DNA of 11,099 nt, from NCBI GenBank assembly GCA_003164075.1, contig PLRZ01000608.1, positions 1,222 through 12,320 of the forward strand. Direction: 5' to 3'. The stretch is from Bryobacterales bacterium (GTDB lineage: Bacteria > Acidobacteriota > Terriglobia > Bryobacterales > Bryobacteraceae). Below the pieces are notes generated by a model. It saw nothing but the letters and a program-made list of their open reading frames with translations, had not been told where the DNA came from and made no database searches. The translations under genes were made by a program, and so were the position numbers. This document shows positions 1 to 6,700 of the stretch, in pieces. Position 1 is the stretch's first letter. Every line of letters begins with the position of its first letter.

Positions 1-46
1 TTCCCCGGATCGTACTTCGCCAATTGGGACCGGTACGTCGCGGCTT

Positions 47-859
47 TCACTTTCGCGGTTCGAAGCGCACTTCAACTTCGGTGCTCACTTTGACGGGGTG
101 GCCGCCCTGGACCGGGGGCTGATAACGGAACTGAGACCACGGCACACTCTCACAGAGCTGCGCGCCGGTTTCGAGGTCGGAGATCTTCCCCTCCTTGTCG
201 ATAATGATTTTGCAGCGAACCGTTCCCCCCTCGGGCTGCCAAAGGGGTGCGGGTTGAACGGTCGGACCCTCAATCAGAAGAGCGCGTTGTTTATCCGCCG
301 GAACAGGGACTTCGGGGATGTTCTTGTCCTCCGCCGCGGTGTCTTTCTTCGCCGCGGAATCCGGTGTAACGGCCCGTAGCCGCGTGACCAGGAAAACGGG
401 TCTGGCGGGATATCGTTGAATCCTGGTGCGCAAAACCGTGGCATCCGCCTCGCTTTCATCGAAGGGCAGGCCGCTCCAGGCCTTCTCGACGACGCTTTCG
501 CAGCTTGATTGGAGCGGGTAGCCGTGCTTGCCCTGGTCGGGATCGCCAATATCGTCAATGGCCTTTTGAGCGTAGATGCCCTCGGCAATATACTCGTCCC
601 CGTGGACTACCTCAACGGGCGTCCTCAAGAACAGGCGGTAGCGATGCGTGCCTTCCCAAAGGTACACAGAAGACCCACCCGCGTTCAGAGCGGCATCGGT
701 CGCCCCGCCCGATTCCACCAGAACCTGGGCCTTTCCCTGGATTTTGTCCGGCGCGGTCCCGGCCTTCTTGGAATCTTTGCCTGTTGACGGGCTGGAGCAA
801 CCGCCCAGTGCGGCAAGCGTAAATGCGAGAAAACAGAAAATGCGTGTGTCGCGGTTCAT
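47..859 (-). CDS. Lipoprotein with TonB-C-like C-terminal domain
   Basis: This 270-residue protein is predicted to be exported and lipid-anchored. The N-terminus has a basic start, a hydrophobic stretch (residues 7-18) and a lipobox L18-G19-G20-C21. A Ser/Thr/Lys/Gly-rich linker follows. The last ~58 residues (about 212-268) read like the TonB C-terminal fold: a strand pattern around GTVRCKIIIDKEGKI, then FRYQPPVQGGHPVKV and a final VEVRFEPR. I chose the ATG at 859 because it sits directly before the signal peptide and has GAGGG eight bases upstream. A start at 910 would place 17 polar residues ahead of the signal. Four Cys lie in the mature part. The central ~150 residues match no family I know. 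Proteins with this ending are often annotated as energy transducer TonB, but there is no TonB-type membrane anchor or Pro-rich spacer, so a role in TonB-dependent transport is only a guess. Confidence 0.75.
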   Translation of the reverse strand: MNRDTRIFCFLAFTLAALGGCSSPSTGKDSKKAGTAPDKIQGKAQVLVESGGATDAALNAGGSSVYLWEGTHRYRLFLRTPVEVVHGDEYIAEGIYAQKAIDDIGDPDQGKHGYPLQSSCESVVEKAWSGLPFDESEADATVLRTRIQRYPARPVFLVTRLRAVTPDSAAKKDTAAEDKNIPEVPVPADKQRALLIEGPTVQPAPLWQPEGGTVRCKIIIDKEGKISDLETGAQLCESVPWSQFRYQPPVQGGHPVKVSTEVEVRFEPRK

Positions 860-954
860 TCGTCGTGCCCTCGCTTTCGAGACGTGGTCGTCCGAATCTG
901 AAGGTATCACGGGGCATGATCGCTTACAACGGCGCCCGGGTGTGCAGGTCGTGT

Positions 955-1467
955 CTACGTCGCCAGGGCCTGCTGAATCTCGCGCAGCACAGCCGCCAAA
1001 TCAGGTTCGTGCGACGTATCGACGGTGACTCTCGGTCCGATTTCGAGCACCCCCAAGCGTGAAACCGCTCGCAGACTTTCCAGTGCCTCCGCATGAGACG
1101 ACTCGCCGTCCAGATGTCCCGGGTGGCGATTCCGCTGGAAGAACCGCTGGCCCGCCACTTCAGGCGCGCAGGCGCAATGAACGTGCACCACCCGGCTGGC
1201 GAGTTCCGTGAGCCACCCCGTGGGTGTCCCCGAATCCGAGGGCATGCCGGGCAGTCGCCAGAAGGAAACCAGAATCGCGCCCGCCGAAGCCTTTGCTTCA
1301 GCCTGGAATATGGCGTCGCTCTCGCGGCTCAACCGGCGCCGCCAGGCAGCGTCGCCCACCCCCCTGGAGTCGAAGAGATTCTCCAGGATCGCATCCTTAT
1401 CGATGAGAGGGAGACCCAGCGAGGGCGCGAGTCGGCGCGCCAGCGTGGTCTTCCCGCTCGATGGCAA
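955..1467 (-). CDS. P-loop (AAA-type) small-molecule kinase-like protein, start uncertain
   Basis: A protein of about 170-185 residues with the layout of small P-loop kinases. Read upstream of the TTG at 1467, the frame gives HFVIVSGLPSSGKTTLARRL, a strand followed by a complete Walker A motif (GLPSSGKT). PLIDKDAILENLF comes next, resembling the substrate-side Asp region of shikimate/zeta-type kinases. A later RFFQRNRHPGH segment resembles an Arg-rich lid. The substrate cannot be told. The start is a problem: the TTG at 1467 would remove the first Gly of Walker A and its strand, while the frame upstream to the TAG near 1516 has no ATG, GTG or TTG. The only candidates are rare, such as ATT at 1503-1501, which overlaps the stop of the upstream permease fragment. 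Either a non-standard start is used or the true start was lost. The stop is 95 bases from the lipoprotein start, on the same strand. Confidence 0.65.
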   Translation of the reverse strand: MPSSGKTTLARRLAPSLGLPLIDKDAILENLFDSRGVGDAAWRRRLSRESDAIFQAEAKASAGAILVSFWRLPGMPSDSGTPTGWLTELASRVVHVHCACAPEVAGQRFFQRNRHPGHLDGESSHAEALESLRAVSRLGVLEIGPRVTVDTSHEPDLAAVLREIQQALAT

Positions 1468-1498
1468 GCCAGAGACTATAACGAAATGTCTTTCGTCC

Positions 1499-1780
1499 CT
1501 AATCCTCTCGCAATGCTACCACCGGGTCCACCCACGCCGCGCGCCGCGCCGGGATCGAGCACGCCAGGACAGCGGAAGCTACCAGCACCGCGGCAACCAC
1601 GCCGAATGCAACCAGGTCGATGGACTTCACACCGTACAGCATGTTTGGCATGCTGCGTCCCACCAGCCACGCTCCGGCCAGTCCGATTACCGCCAGGCGA
1701 AGACCCTCTCCCACCACCATCGGGAGGACGTGGATTCGCCCGGCCCCCAGCGCGATCCGCAAACCGATCTCATGCGTACG
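1499..1780 (-). pseudogene. C-terminal fragment of a MacB/FtsX-type ABC transporter permease
   Basis: About 90 residues match the end of MacB/FtsX permeases. They begin at RTHEIGLRIALGA, the conserved cytoplasmic segment before the penultimate helix. Two hydrophobic helices follow (around LRLAVIGLAGAWLVG and LVAFGVVAAVLVASAVLAC), and the family ending IPARRAAWVDPVVALRED. Acidobacteria carry many such permeases of about 800 residues, usually near duplicated-domain transporters. Here everything upstream of RTHEIG is missing: the frame runs on to a TGA near 1831, but that stretch is repeat-like DNA and not permease. The piece is therefore a 5'-truncated remnant. Its stop TAG overlaps the frame of the downstream kinase. 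An internal TTG at 1762 could in principle start a short peptide, but a functional product is unlikely. Confidence 0.75.
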
Positions 1781-1781
1781 T

Positions 1782-1834
1782 TCAGAACTCCTGATGTCGT
1801 GGAATTTGCAGTGAGCCCGCAGGTGGGGTAGTCA
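1782..1834. repeat. Dispersed intergenic repeat at a rearrangement junction
   Basis: Bases 1782-1798 are an exact inverted match (17/17) to 7687-7703. Bases 1787-1806 match 11031-11050 in direct orientation at 18 of 20 positions, and similarity continues with gaps into a GGTGGGG-rich stretch. Bases 1818-1828 (CGCAGGTGGGG) also equal 10951-10961. The segment lies exactly where a permease fragment (minus strand) and a 5'-truncated ATPase (plus strand) both lose their homology. It looks like a mobile or recombinogenic repeat at the junction. The family is not identified. Confidence 0.6.
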
Positions 1835-2486
1835 GAACAAATACCTCGACTTGCGGCAATACGGCATAGGGCCTGTCGAAATCCGCCTCTCAATCTTCGA
1901 TCGTGAGCCACAGATCCTCGCCCTTGGCGTAACCGACAAGAAGGGCCTGAAAGACTACCTCGACAGCGTCGGCGGCATCCGTGTTTATCGTGACGGAATT
2001 CGGGTCTACAACTACGGCGAACCCGGCGATGACTGGCTTGGCCTGGGAGGAAGACGCGTCAACACCCCCACGGGCCGGATCAGCAACAATTTGGTGATCG
2101 GTGCGGTGTCGCTCGATCTCACACAGAGTCGTGACCTCGTTGAAAAGACCAACCGCGAAGGTTTCGTTGACAATCAGGCGTTTTCGCTCTTTCGGGAGGC
2201 GGTCCTGCGGGCGATCGAGCAGATCGAGGCCGAGCGCAACCAGGACAAGGCACGAATCAGACAGGCCTACTCGAAGGGCAGGTTCCGGGAGCCAGTGCTT
2301 GCGGACCTGACCGCGGTGCGCGAAGTGGTCGAGCGAAAGCACCTGAAAGAATTGACTCCGTTCCTTGATCGTATTGAAACGGACTTCACCGCGATCCGCG
2401 ACCGTTTTCTGACCTCAGCCAGCGCCGGATTGAGCCTGACTATTGTGATCCATGAGGGTGGAGAAAGGGATCACAAATCTTGTTAA
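1815..2486 (+). pseudogene. GHKL ATPase/histidine kinase, N-terminal part (5'-truncated and frameshifted)
   Basis: This is the middle portion of a large ATP-binding protein. The frame is open from 1815, and the first possible start is a TTG at 1851 with no ribosome binding site. From KYLDLRQYG (about 1839) onward it reads like proteins that carry an N-terminal Hsp90/MutL-like GHKL domain. The region visible here, with GGIRVYRDGIRVYNYGEPGD, WLGLGGRRVN and RISNNLVIGAVSLD, would be its post-ATPase transducer part. The ATP-binding motifs themselves are absent, so the 5' end is lost. A long charged helix follows (about 2200-2420), ending in SLTIVIHE, which resembles a histidine-kinase H-box with His201 (codon 2451-2453). 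One base later the frame fails: an extra G in the GGG at 2456-2458 sends it to a stop at 2486. Removing that G joins HE to VEKGITNLV in the next frame. Confidence 0.65.
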
Positions 2487-3084
2487 GGCGGCCGACGAGT
2501 ACGGCGCCGCGCCACAGGTGGTATCGATGGCCAGGCACCTGGCGGAACTCGTCGAAGGGCTTGGCGCACTGGCGCGACGGTCTGGTGATTCACGCGAGCA
2601 GGCCACGTCTCTCGTGCGAGCGCCATTGTTCAACACCGAACTTCGCCTGCAGGCCCACGGCGTCACGGTGACGCGGAAACTCACAGCCGACTTCGAGGCC
2701 AAGTGCAGCAAGCGTCTTCTCGTGGCTACCATCATGAACCTCATCGACAACTCCATCTGGTGGCTCGACAACAAATGGGGACCGAAGAACAAGTCAGGCG
2801 AGAAGAAGCTCTACATCGGAACGAGCCGCGATTTCGCGGAGGGCCCGGCTATCGTGGTCGCGGACAATGGTCCCGGATTCAATGATCCGCCAGAGTACTT
2901 GGTCGAGCCGTTTATGAGCCGCAAGCCGGATGGTATGGGGCTCGGGCTTCACTTGGCCGACCAAGTTATGAAGGTTCAAGGTGGCAAGTTGCTGTTCCCG
3001 GAGCGGGACGACGTCACACTGCCGGCCGAATTCGACGGTGCAGTGGTCGCCCTCGTGTTTGGAGGTGCGAAGTGGCTGGCCTGA
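2452..3084 (+). CDS. Histidine-kinase-like catalytic (HATPase_c) domain, C-terminal part of the split gene
   Basis: 210 residues if started at the ATG at 2452. The C-terminal ~130 residues form a complete GHKL catalytic domain: N-box N96-L-I-D-N100, G1 box D138-NGPGF-143, an F-box-like EPFMSRKPDG, and G2 box G161-M-GLGL-166. The region before it (residues 4-50) is helical and fits the second half of a DHp-type dimerisation domain. This is therefore the ATP-binding half of a kinase whose phosphoacceptor His lies in the preceding, differently framed piece. The ATG at 2452 overlaps that piece by 35 bases and has no Shine-Dalgarno sequence, so it is more likely the out-of-frame rest of one gene than a designed start. 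The stop overlaps the next gene by 13 bases, showing tight translational coupling to the receiver protein. Confidence 0.7.
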   Translation: MRVEKGITNLVKAADEYGAAPQVVSMARHLAELVEGLGALARRSGDSREQATSLVRAPLFNTELRLQAHGVTVTRKLTADFEAKCSKRLLVATIMNLIDNSIWWLDNKWGPKNKSGEKKLYIGTSRDFAEGPAIVVADNGPGFNDPPEYLVEPFMSRKPDGMGLGLHLADQVMKVQGGKLLFPERDDVTLPAEFDGAVVALVFGGAKWLA

Positions 3085-4415
3085 ATGGTGTCCGGGTCGT
3101 TATCATCGACGATGTCGAATCCGAAATCCTCGATTTGGTCCGGGGCTTATGGAGAATAGGCGCCGCGCCTCTTTACATCGATCCGGCCACCCTGGAGCGC
3201 GAAGATGCGTGCAAACCGCTGTCCGGGATTCGCGTTGCATTCCTGGATATGGACATTGTTGGTGCTGGGGCAGACGCGAAGTCGAAAGTCGCAGCTCTCG
3301 CGAATTGTATTCGACGTGTCATCAGCAAAGACAACGGTCCTTACGTCGCGGTGGCATTTACGAAGCACCCGGAGCTGGTTGAAGATCTCGACAGCTATGT
3401 TTTTCGTAACGCGGAAATCGCTCGTCCCTATGCTTTCGTGACCATCGGCAAAGAAGAATGCCAAGACATTTCTGCCCTGTCCGCGCGAATCGACGAGGAA
3501 CTCCAAAAGCGCGGACCGGTGCGGATGCTTCAAACATGGGAGGCTGCGTCGACAGACGCTGGTAGCGAGGTTGTGGGCGAGCTTGCCTCAATCGCGTCTG
3601 GTTCGGAGGCTGAGCCCGCAAAGTGGCGGGAGGCGTGGGGCAAAGCGATGCTCCGGATCATGCATAGCTGTGGAAAGGAATCTGTTGGCGACAGCGGCAT
3701 GTCCTCTGGCCCAGCGGCCTTCAAGGCGTTCTGCCATTCGATGATCCCACTCCACGGCGACAAGCTCGAGGGACGTGTGGCGGTGCCGTATCCCGATCTT
3801 GATGAAACCACCAAGGAACTCCTTGTGGATGATTCCAGGGCAGATTGCGGGATTGAGGCGAAGGCGCGGATCAATTCGATGTTGCACTGTTCTTTCGATG
3901 ACCTCCAGGCAAGCCGGCCCGGAAGTGTCTATTCCCTGAGATCTCAAAGTCTGGCTCCGTTGTTTCCGGACGTCGCGACCATGATCAAGTCCCTGGTCGA
4001 CAGGGACAAGAAAACGGCCGACGCAGACTTCCTGAAACAGGTAGAGGAAGCTGCGAAGCATGTGTTTCCAATTGCGGTTGAGACAAGCCCTGCGTGTGAT
4101 CACGTGCAGGGCAATCTGATCGTGGCTCGGCTTACGGCTGGCTGCCTTGTGCCCGTCGATGCCGCGAAAAAGAGGCTCAAGTACAAGCTGCCGCCCCAGT
4201 CAGTCTGGAAGCTGGCCCCGGTCTGGCTTTCCGTTGACGGTGGTGACTTGGCCGCCTACGCACTTCTCGTCAACTGCCTCCTTGTCAGCAGCTGCGCCTT
4301 GGGTGTGCTTCAGAAGGAGACGGCGATGTTCCGCATTCGGAGCCAAGCATTTGCTACGTTGCAGGTCTGTTTCGGCAGCCATGCCGCACGGCCTGGAATG
4401 CTCCTCTTGCGATAG
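3072..4415 (+). CDS. Response-regulator-like protein with large unknown C-terminal domain
   Basis: 447 residues. I chose the GTG start because a strong GGAGG (3061-3065) lies six bases upstream and the gene overlaps the kinase stop, as coupled two-component pairs often do. Residues 7-115 look like a receiver domain: VRVVIIDD with the acidic pair D13-D14, a helix, then GIRVAFLDMD with D59 as the probable phosphoacceptor, and VAVAFTKHPE with T98 in the position of the conserved Thr/Ser. The usual later Lys is not clear, so phosphorylation is inferred. Residues ~150-447 show no DNA-binding output domain that I recognise; the end (RSQAFATLQV to HAARPG) looks conserved in type. It sits between a histidine-kinase-like ATPase and a Vsr endonuclease and probably links the two. 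Third-position GC is visibly lower than in the downstream metabolic genes, consistent with transfer. Confidence 0.65.
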   Translation: MAGLNGVRVVIIDDVESEILDLVRGLWRIGAAPLYIDPATLEREDACKPLSGIRVAFLDMDIVGAGADAKSKVAALANCIRRVISKDNGPYVAVAFTKHPELVEDLDSYVFRNAEIARPYAFVTIGKEECQDISALSARIDEELQKRGPVRMLQTWEAASTDAGSEVVGELASIASGSEAEPAKWREAWGKAMLRIMHSCGKESVGDSGMSSGPAAFKAFCHSMIPLHGDKLEGRVAVPYPDLDETTKELLVDDSRADCGIEAKARINSMLHCSFDDLQASRPGSVYSLRSQSLAPLFPDVATMIKSLVDRDKKTADADFLKQVEEAAKHVFPIAVETSPACDHVQGNLIVARLTAGCLVPVDAAKKRLKYKLPPQSVWKLAPVWLSVDGGDLAAYALLVNCLLVSSCALGVLQKETAMFRIRSQAFATLQVCFGSHAARPGMLLLR

Positions 4416-4422
4416 TGAATTT

Positions 4423-4845
4423 ATGGACGTCTTCTCGAGCGGCAAGCGATCTGAGGTGATGTCCAAGATACGGGGGAAAGGGAACCGCTCGACGGAACGG
4501 CGGATGGCCGCGATGTTGCGAGCCAGGGCGATCTCCGGGTGGCAAATGCATCGGAGGGACATACCGGGCACGCCGGATTTCTATTTCCAGGAGCTCCATC
4601 TCGCGCTATTCATCGACGGGTGCTTCTGGCACCAGTGCCCCAAGTGTTCTAAGATGCCGACTCAGAATCGCACGTTCTGGAACGAGAAGTTGACCAAGAA
4701 CATTCGACGCGATAGACGAATTCGACGCATGCTCAATCGGAGCGGTATCCGTGTGATCCGATTGTGGGAGCACGACCTGGAGCACCAGACTATGCGCTGT
4801 AGATGCGTGCTGGATAGAATCGAGTCGCTGCTGCTGACAGTCTGA
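4423..4845 (+). CDS. vsr: Very short patch repair (Vsr-type) endonuclease
   Basis: 140 residues, the usual length for Vsr. In E. coli this enzyme nicks next to T:G mismatches left by deamination of 5-methylcytosine. Visible family landmarks: the start MDVFSSGKRSEVMSKIRGKG, Glu25 in STERRM, catalytic Asp52 in the PGTPDF motif, G66-C67-F68-W69-H70 with H70 in the active site, a zinc-binding set C67/C72/C75 with probably H117 of WEHDL as fourth ligand, and the helix W86-N-E-K-x3-N-x3-D97. Asp65 replaces E. coli His64, a change I recall in many homologues. The ATG at 4423 fits the family N-terminus and lies seven bases after the receiver-protein stop; an in-frame ATG at 4381 would add a poorly conserved 14-residue extension. 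No cytosine methyltransferase is visible in the window, so the enzyme may serve the adjoining signalling module rather than mismatch repair. Confidence 0.88.
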   Translation: MDVFSSGKRSEVMSKIRGKGNRSTERRMAAMLRARAISGWQMHRRDIPGTPDFYFQELHLALFIDGCFWHQCPKCSKMPTQNRTFWNEKLTKNIRRDRRIRRMLNRSGIRVIRLWEHDLEHQTMRCRCVLDRIESLLLTV

Positions 4846-4876
4846 AGGTGCCATGCGGAGACGAGAAAGGAACAGC

Positions 4877-5131
4877 ATGACTATGAAAGCTCCGTCACAG
4901 ACTAAGCCCAAAGCGAAACGAGCCGGCGAGTTGCGGACCGAGTACCGTTTCGACTACACCAAGGCAAAACCCAACCGATTCGCGCAACAGATGCCGCCGG
5001 GACCGGTCACGATCCTGCTGGACCCGGATGTAGCGCGAGTGTTCAAGAACGCGGAATCGGTGAACAGTATTCTGCGTGCTTTAATGGCGACTATGCCAAA
5101 GCCGGCAAGCGCTGACGAGCGGATACTTTGA
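4877..5131 (+). CDS. Small basic protein, possible antitoxin-like
   Basis: 84 residues. The ATG at 4877 has AAGGA five bases upstream; the earlier in-frame ATG at 4853 lacks such a site. A Lys/Ala-rich N-terminus (residues 1-20) precedes ELRTEYRFDYTKAKPNRFA and then VTILLDPDVARVFKNAESVNSILRALM. The last segment, a strand plus two helices with DPDVARVF, is like small ribbon-helix-helix or BrnA-type antitoxins, and the FDYTKAKPNRFA block is a pattern I recall from many uncharacterised small proteins. No toxin gene sits beside it. It starts 31 bases after the Vsr stop on the same strand, so it may be the last gene of that operon. Its function is unknown. Confidence 0.6.
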   Translation: MTMKAPSQTKPKAKRAGELRTEYRFDYTKAKPNRFAQQMPPGPVTILLDPDVARVFKNAESVNSILRALMATMPKPASADERIL

Positions 5132-5220
5132 ACGGGCCAGGGCTGAAATAGTCCACGACGGATTGGTAAGAGCCTTTCCCCCACTCCCCCGCGCCACGGA
5201 CTATCCTGAATCAGTCCGCC

Positions 5221-6600
5221 ATGAAACACGAATTCCTTCTCCTCCTTCTTTTCGCCGCCATCGCCACCGCGCAGACGCCGCGCACCATGCGCGTCGACTA
5301 CGTCCACACCGGCGCCGCTTCCGAGGAATACTTCGCCCTGGACGCCATCGTCCTGGAAGGCGCCTGGCCGGGGCCGCTGGACCGCTGGATCGACGAATCC
5401 AACCTCGGCCGCTACTACTTTCAGGTGCTCGACCGCTCGACCAATCGCCTGCTCTACTCGCGCGGCTTCGCCAGCATCTTCGGCGAGTGGGAAACCACCG
5501 ACGAGGCCAAACAACAACGCCGCGCCTTTCACGAAAGCGTCCGCTTCCCCGCACCCGCGGCGCCCGTCCAGGTGGTCCTCAAGAAACGCGGGCCCAATAA
5601 CGAATTCCGCGAAGTCTGGTCCACCGTGGTCGATCCGGCGGACCCCGCCATCGACCGCAGCGCCGCGCCCAAGCTCAACGTCTGGGCCGTGATCGAGAAC
5701 GGCCCCCCGCGCGATAAGGTCGACCTGCTGCTGCTCGGCGATGGCTATACCGCCGCCGAAATGGACAAGTGGCATCGCGACGCCCGCCGCACCGCCGACA
5801 CCCTCTTCGCCGTCTCGCCCTTCAAGGAACACCGCGCCGATTTCAACGTCTGGGCCATCGACACGCCGGCCGAGGAGAGCGGCGTCTCGCGCCCCTCCGA
5901 TGGCGTCTATCGCCGCTCCCCCCTCGGTGCCGCTTACGATGCCTTCGGCTCGGAGCGCTATGTGCTCACCTTCGACAACCGGCGCCTGCGCGAGATCGCC
6001 TCGGCCGCGCCGTATGAGTTCATCGAAATCGTGGTCAACGACCGCAAGTACGGCGGCGGCGGCATTTTCAATCTGTTCGCCACCGTCTCGGCCGACAACG
6101 CCTTCACGCCCTACGTTTTCGTCCACGAATTCGGGCACCATTTCGCCGGCTTGGCCGACGAGTATTACACGTCCGACGTCTCTTACGGCAGCACTACCGA
6201 GCGGCCCGAGCCCTGGGAGCCCAATGCCACGGCCGACCGCACCGCCGCCAAGTGGAAGGAACTGCTGAGCGGCGGAGTCCCGCTGCCTTCGCCCTGGCCC
6301 AAGCAGGAATTCGAGCAGATGCAGCAGGAGATCCAGAGCCGACGCCATGAGATCCGCGCCGCACACCGTCCCGAAGAGGAAATGGAAGCCCTGTTTCGCG
6401 AGGAGCGCGCCCGCGACACCAAACTGCTCGCGTCCGGCCCCAACGCGGGCAAAGTGGGGGCCTTCGAGGGCGCCATGTACGAGGGCCGCGGCTATTACCG
6501 TCCGCAACAGGATTGCATCATGTTTACGCGCGATGAGACCGGCTTTTGCGCGGTGTGCCGGCGGGCCATCGAACGGGTGATCCGCATGTACGCAAAATAA
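5221..6600 (+). CDS. Secreted M64-family (IgA peptidase-like) metallopeptidase
   Basis: 459 residues. A signal peptide (residues 1-17, hydrophobic core LLLLLF, probable cleavage ATA-Q) indicates export. The first ~135 mature residues, starting RTMRVDYVHTG, match the usual N-terminal beta-domain of M64 proteins. The catalytic domain begins around NGPPRDKVDLLLLGDGYT. Zinc-binding H302-E303-F304-G305-H306 is followed by FAGLADEYY, where D313 is the likely third ligand and E303 the catalytic base. A Cys cluster near the end (DCIM, CAVC) may form a disulphide or structural site. Length and order agree with the family. M64 was named for a clostridial IgA protease, but soil bacteria carry many copies and the substrate here is unknown; general extracellular protein digestion is more likely. 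The start lacks an obvious ribosome binding site. Codon third positions are strongly GC, unlike the preceding module. Confidence 0.88.
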   Translation: MKHEFLLLLLFAAIATAQTPRTMRVDYVHTGAASEEYFALDAIVLEGAWPGPLDRWIDESNLGRYYFQVLDRSTNRLLYSRGFASIFGEWETTDEAKQQRRAFHESVRFPAPAAPVQVVLKKRGPNNEFREVWSTVVDPADPAIDRSAAPKLNVWAVIENGPPRDKVDLLLLGDGYTAAEMDKWHRDARRTADTLFAVSPFKEHRADFNVWAIDTPAEESGVSRPSDGVYRRSPLGAAYDAFGSERYVLTFDNRRLREIASAAPYEFIEIVVNDRKYGGGGIFNLFATVSADNAFTPYVFVHEFGHHFAGLADEYYTSDVSYGSTTERPEPWEPNATADRTAAKWKELLSGGVPLPSPWPKQEFEQMQQEIQSRRHEIRAAHRPEEEMEALFREERARDTKLLASGPNAGKVGAFEGAMYEGRGYYRPQQDCIMFTRDETGFCAVCRRAIERVIRMYAK

Positions 6601-6700
6601 GGGCGGGCTCCAACCCTTCGGTTATCATTCTCTCCACTAACCTTTTGGGAATGTCAAATTCTTACTGGAACCCATACCATAGATACGAAGTGGAGCAGCT

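Noticed and set aside
1093..1831. Plus-strand open frames of 207 and 233 codons across the left region
   Set aside because: They are Arg/Pro-rich shadows opposite the kinase and permease fragment, whose motifs are on the minus strand.
2449..2490. Programmed ribosomal frameshifting in the ATPase gene
   Set aside because: There is no classic slippery heptamer or obvious downstream structure at the GGG, and the gene is also truncated at its 5' end. A simple indel or assembly error is more likely.
4381..4422. Earlier ATG as the start of the Vsr gene
   Set aside because: It would add 14 residues not typical of the family and overlap the receiver gene; the family-like N-terminus starts at 4423.
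5148..5204. 7-bp inverted repeat (ATAGTCC and GGACTAT) upstream of the peptidase gene
   Set aside because: The arms are short and 43 bases apart, so chance is likely and no operator can be claimed.
4954..6507. A 517-codon open frame on the minus strand opposite the M64 peptidase
   Set aside because: It is a shadow of the GC-rich codon bias of the peptidase gene. The product is Gly/Ala/Val/Asp-rich with no recognisable motif, while the plus strand has a signal peptide and the zinc motif.
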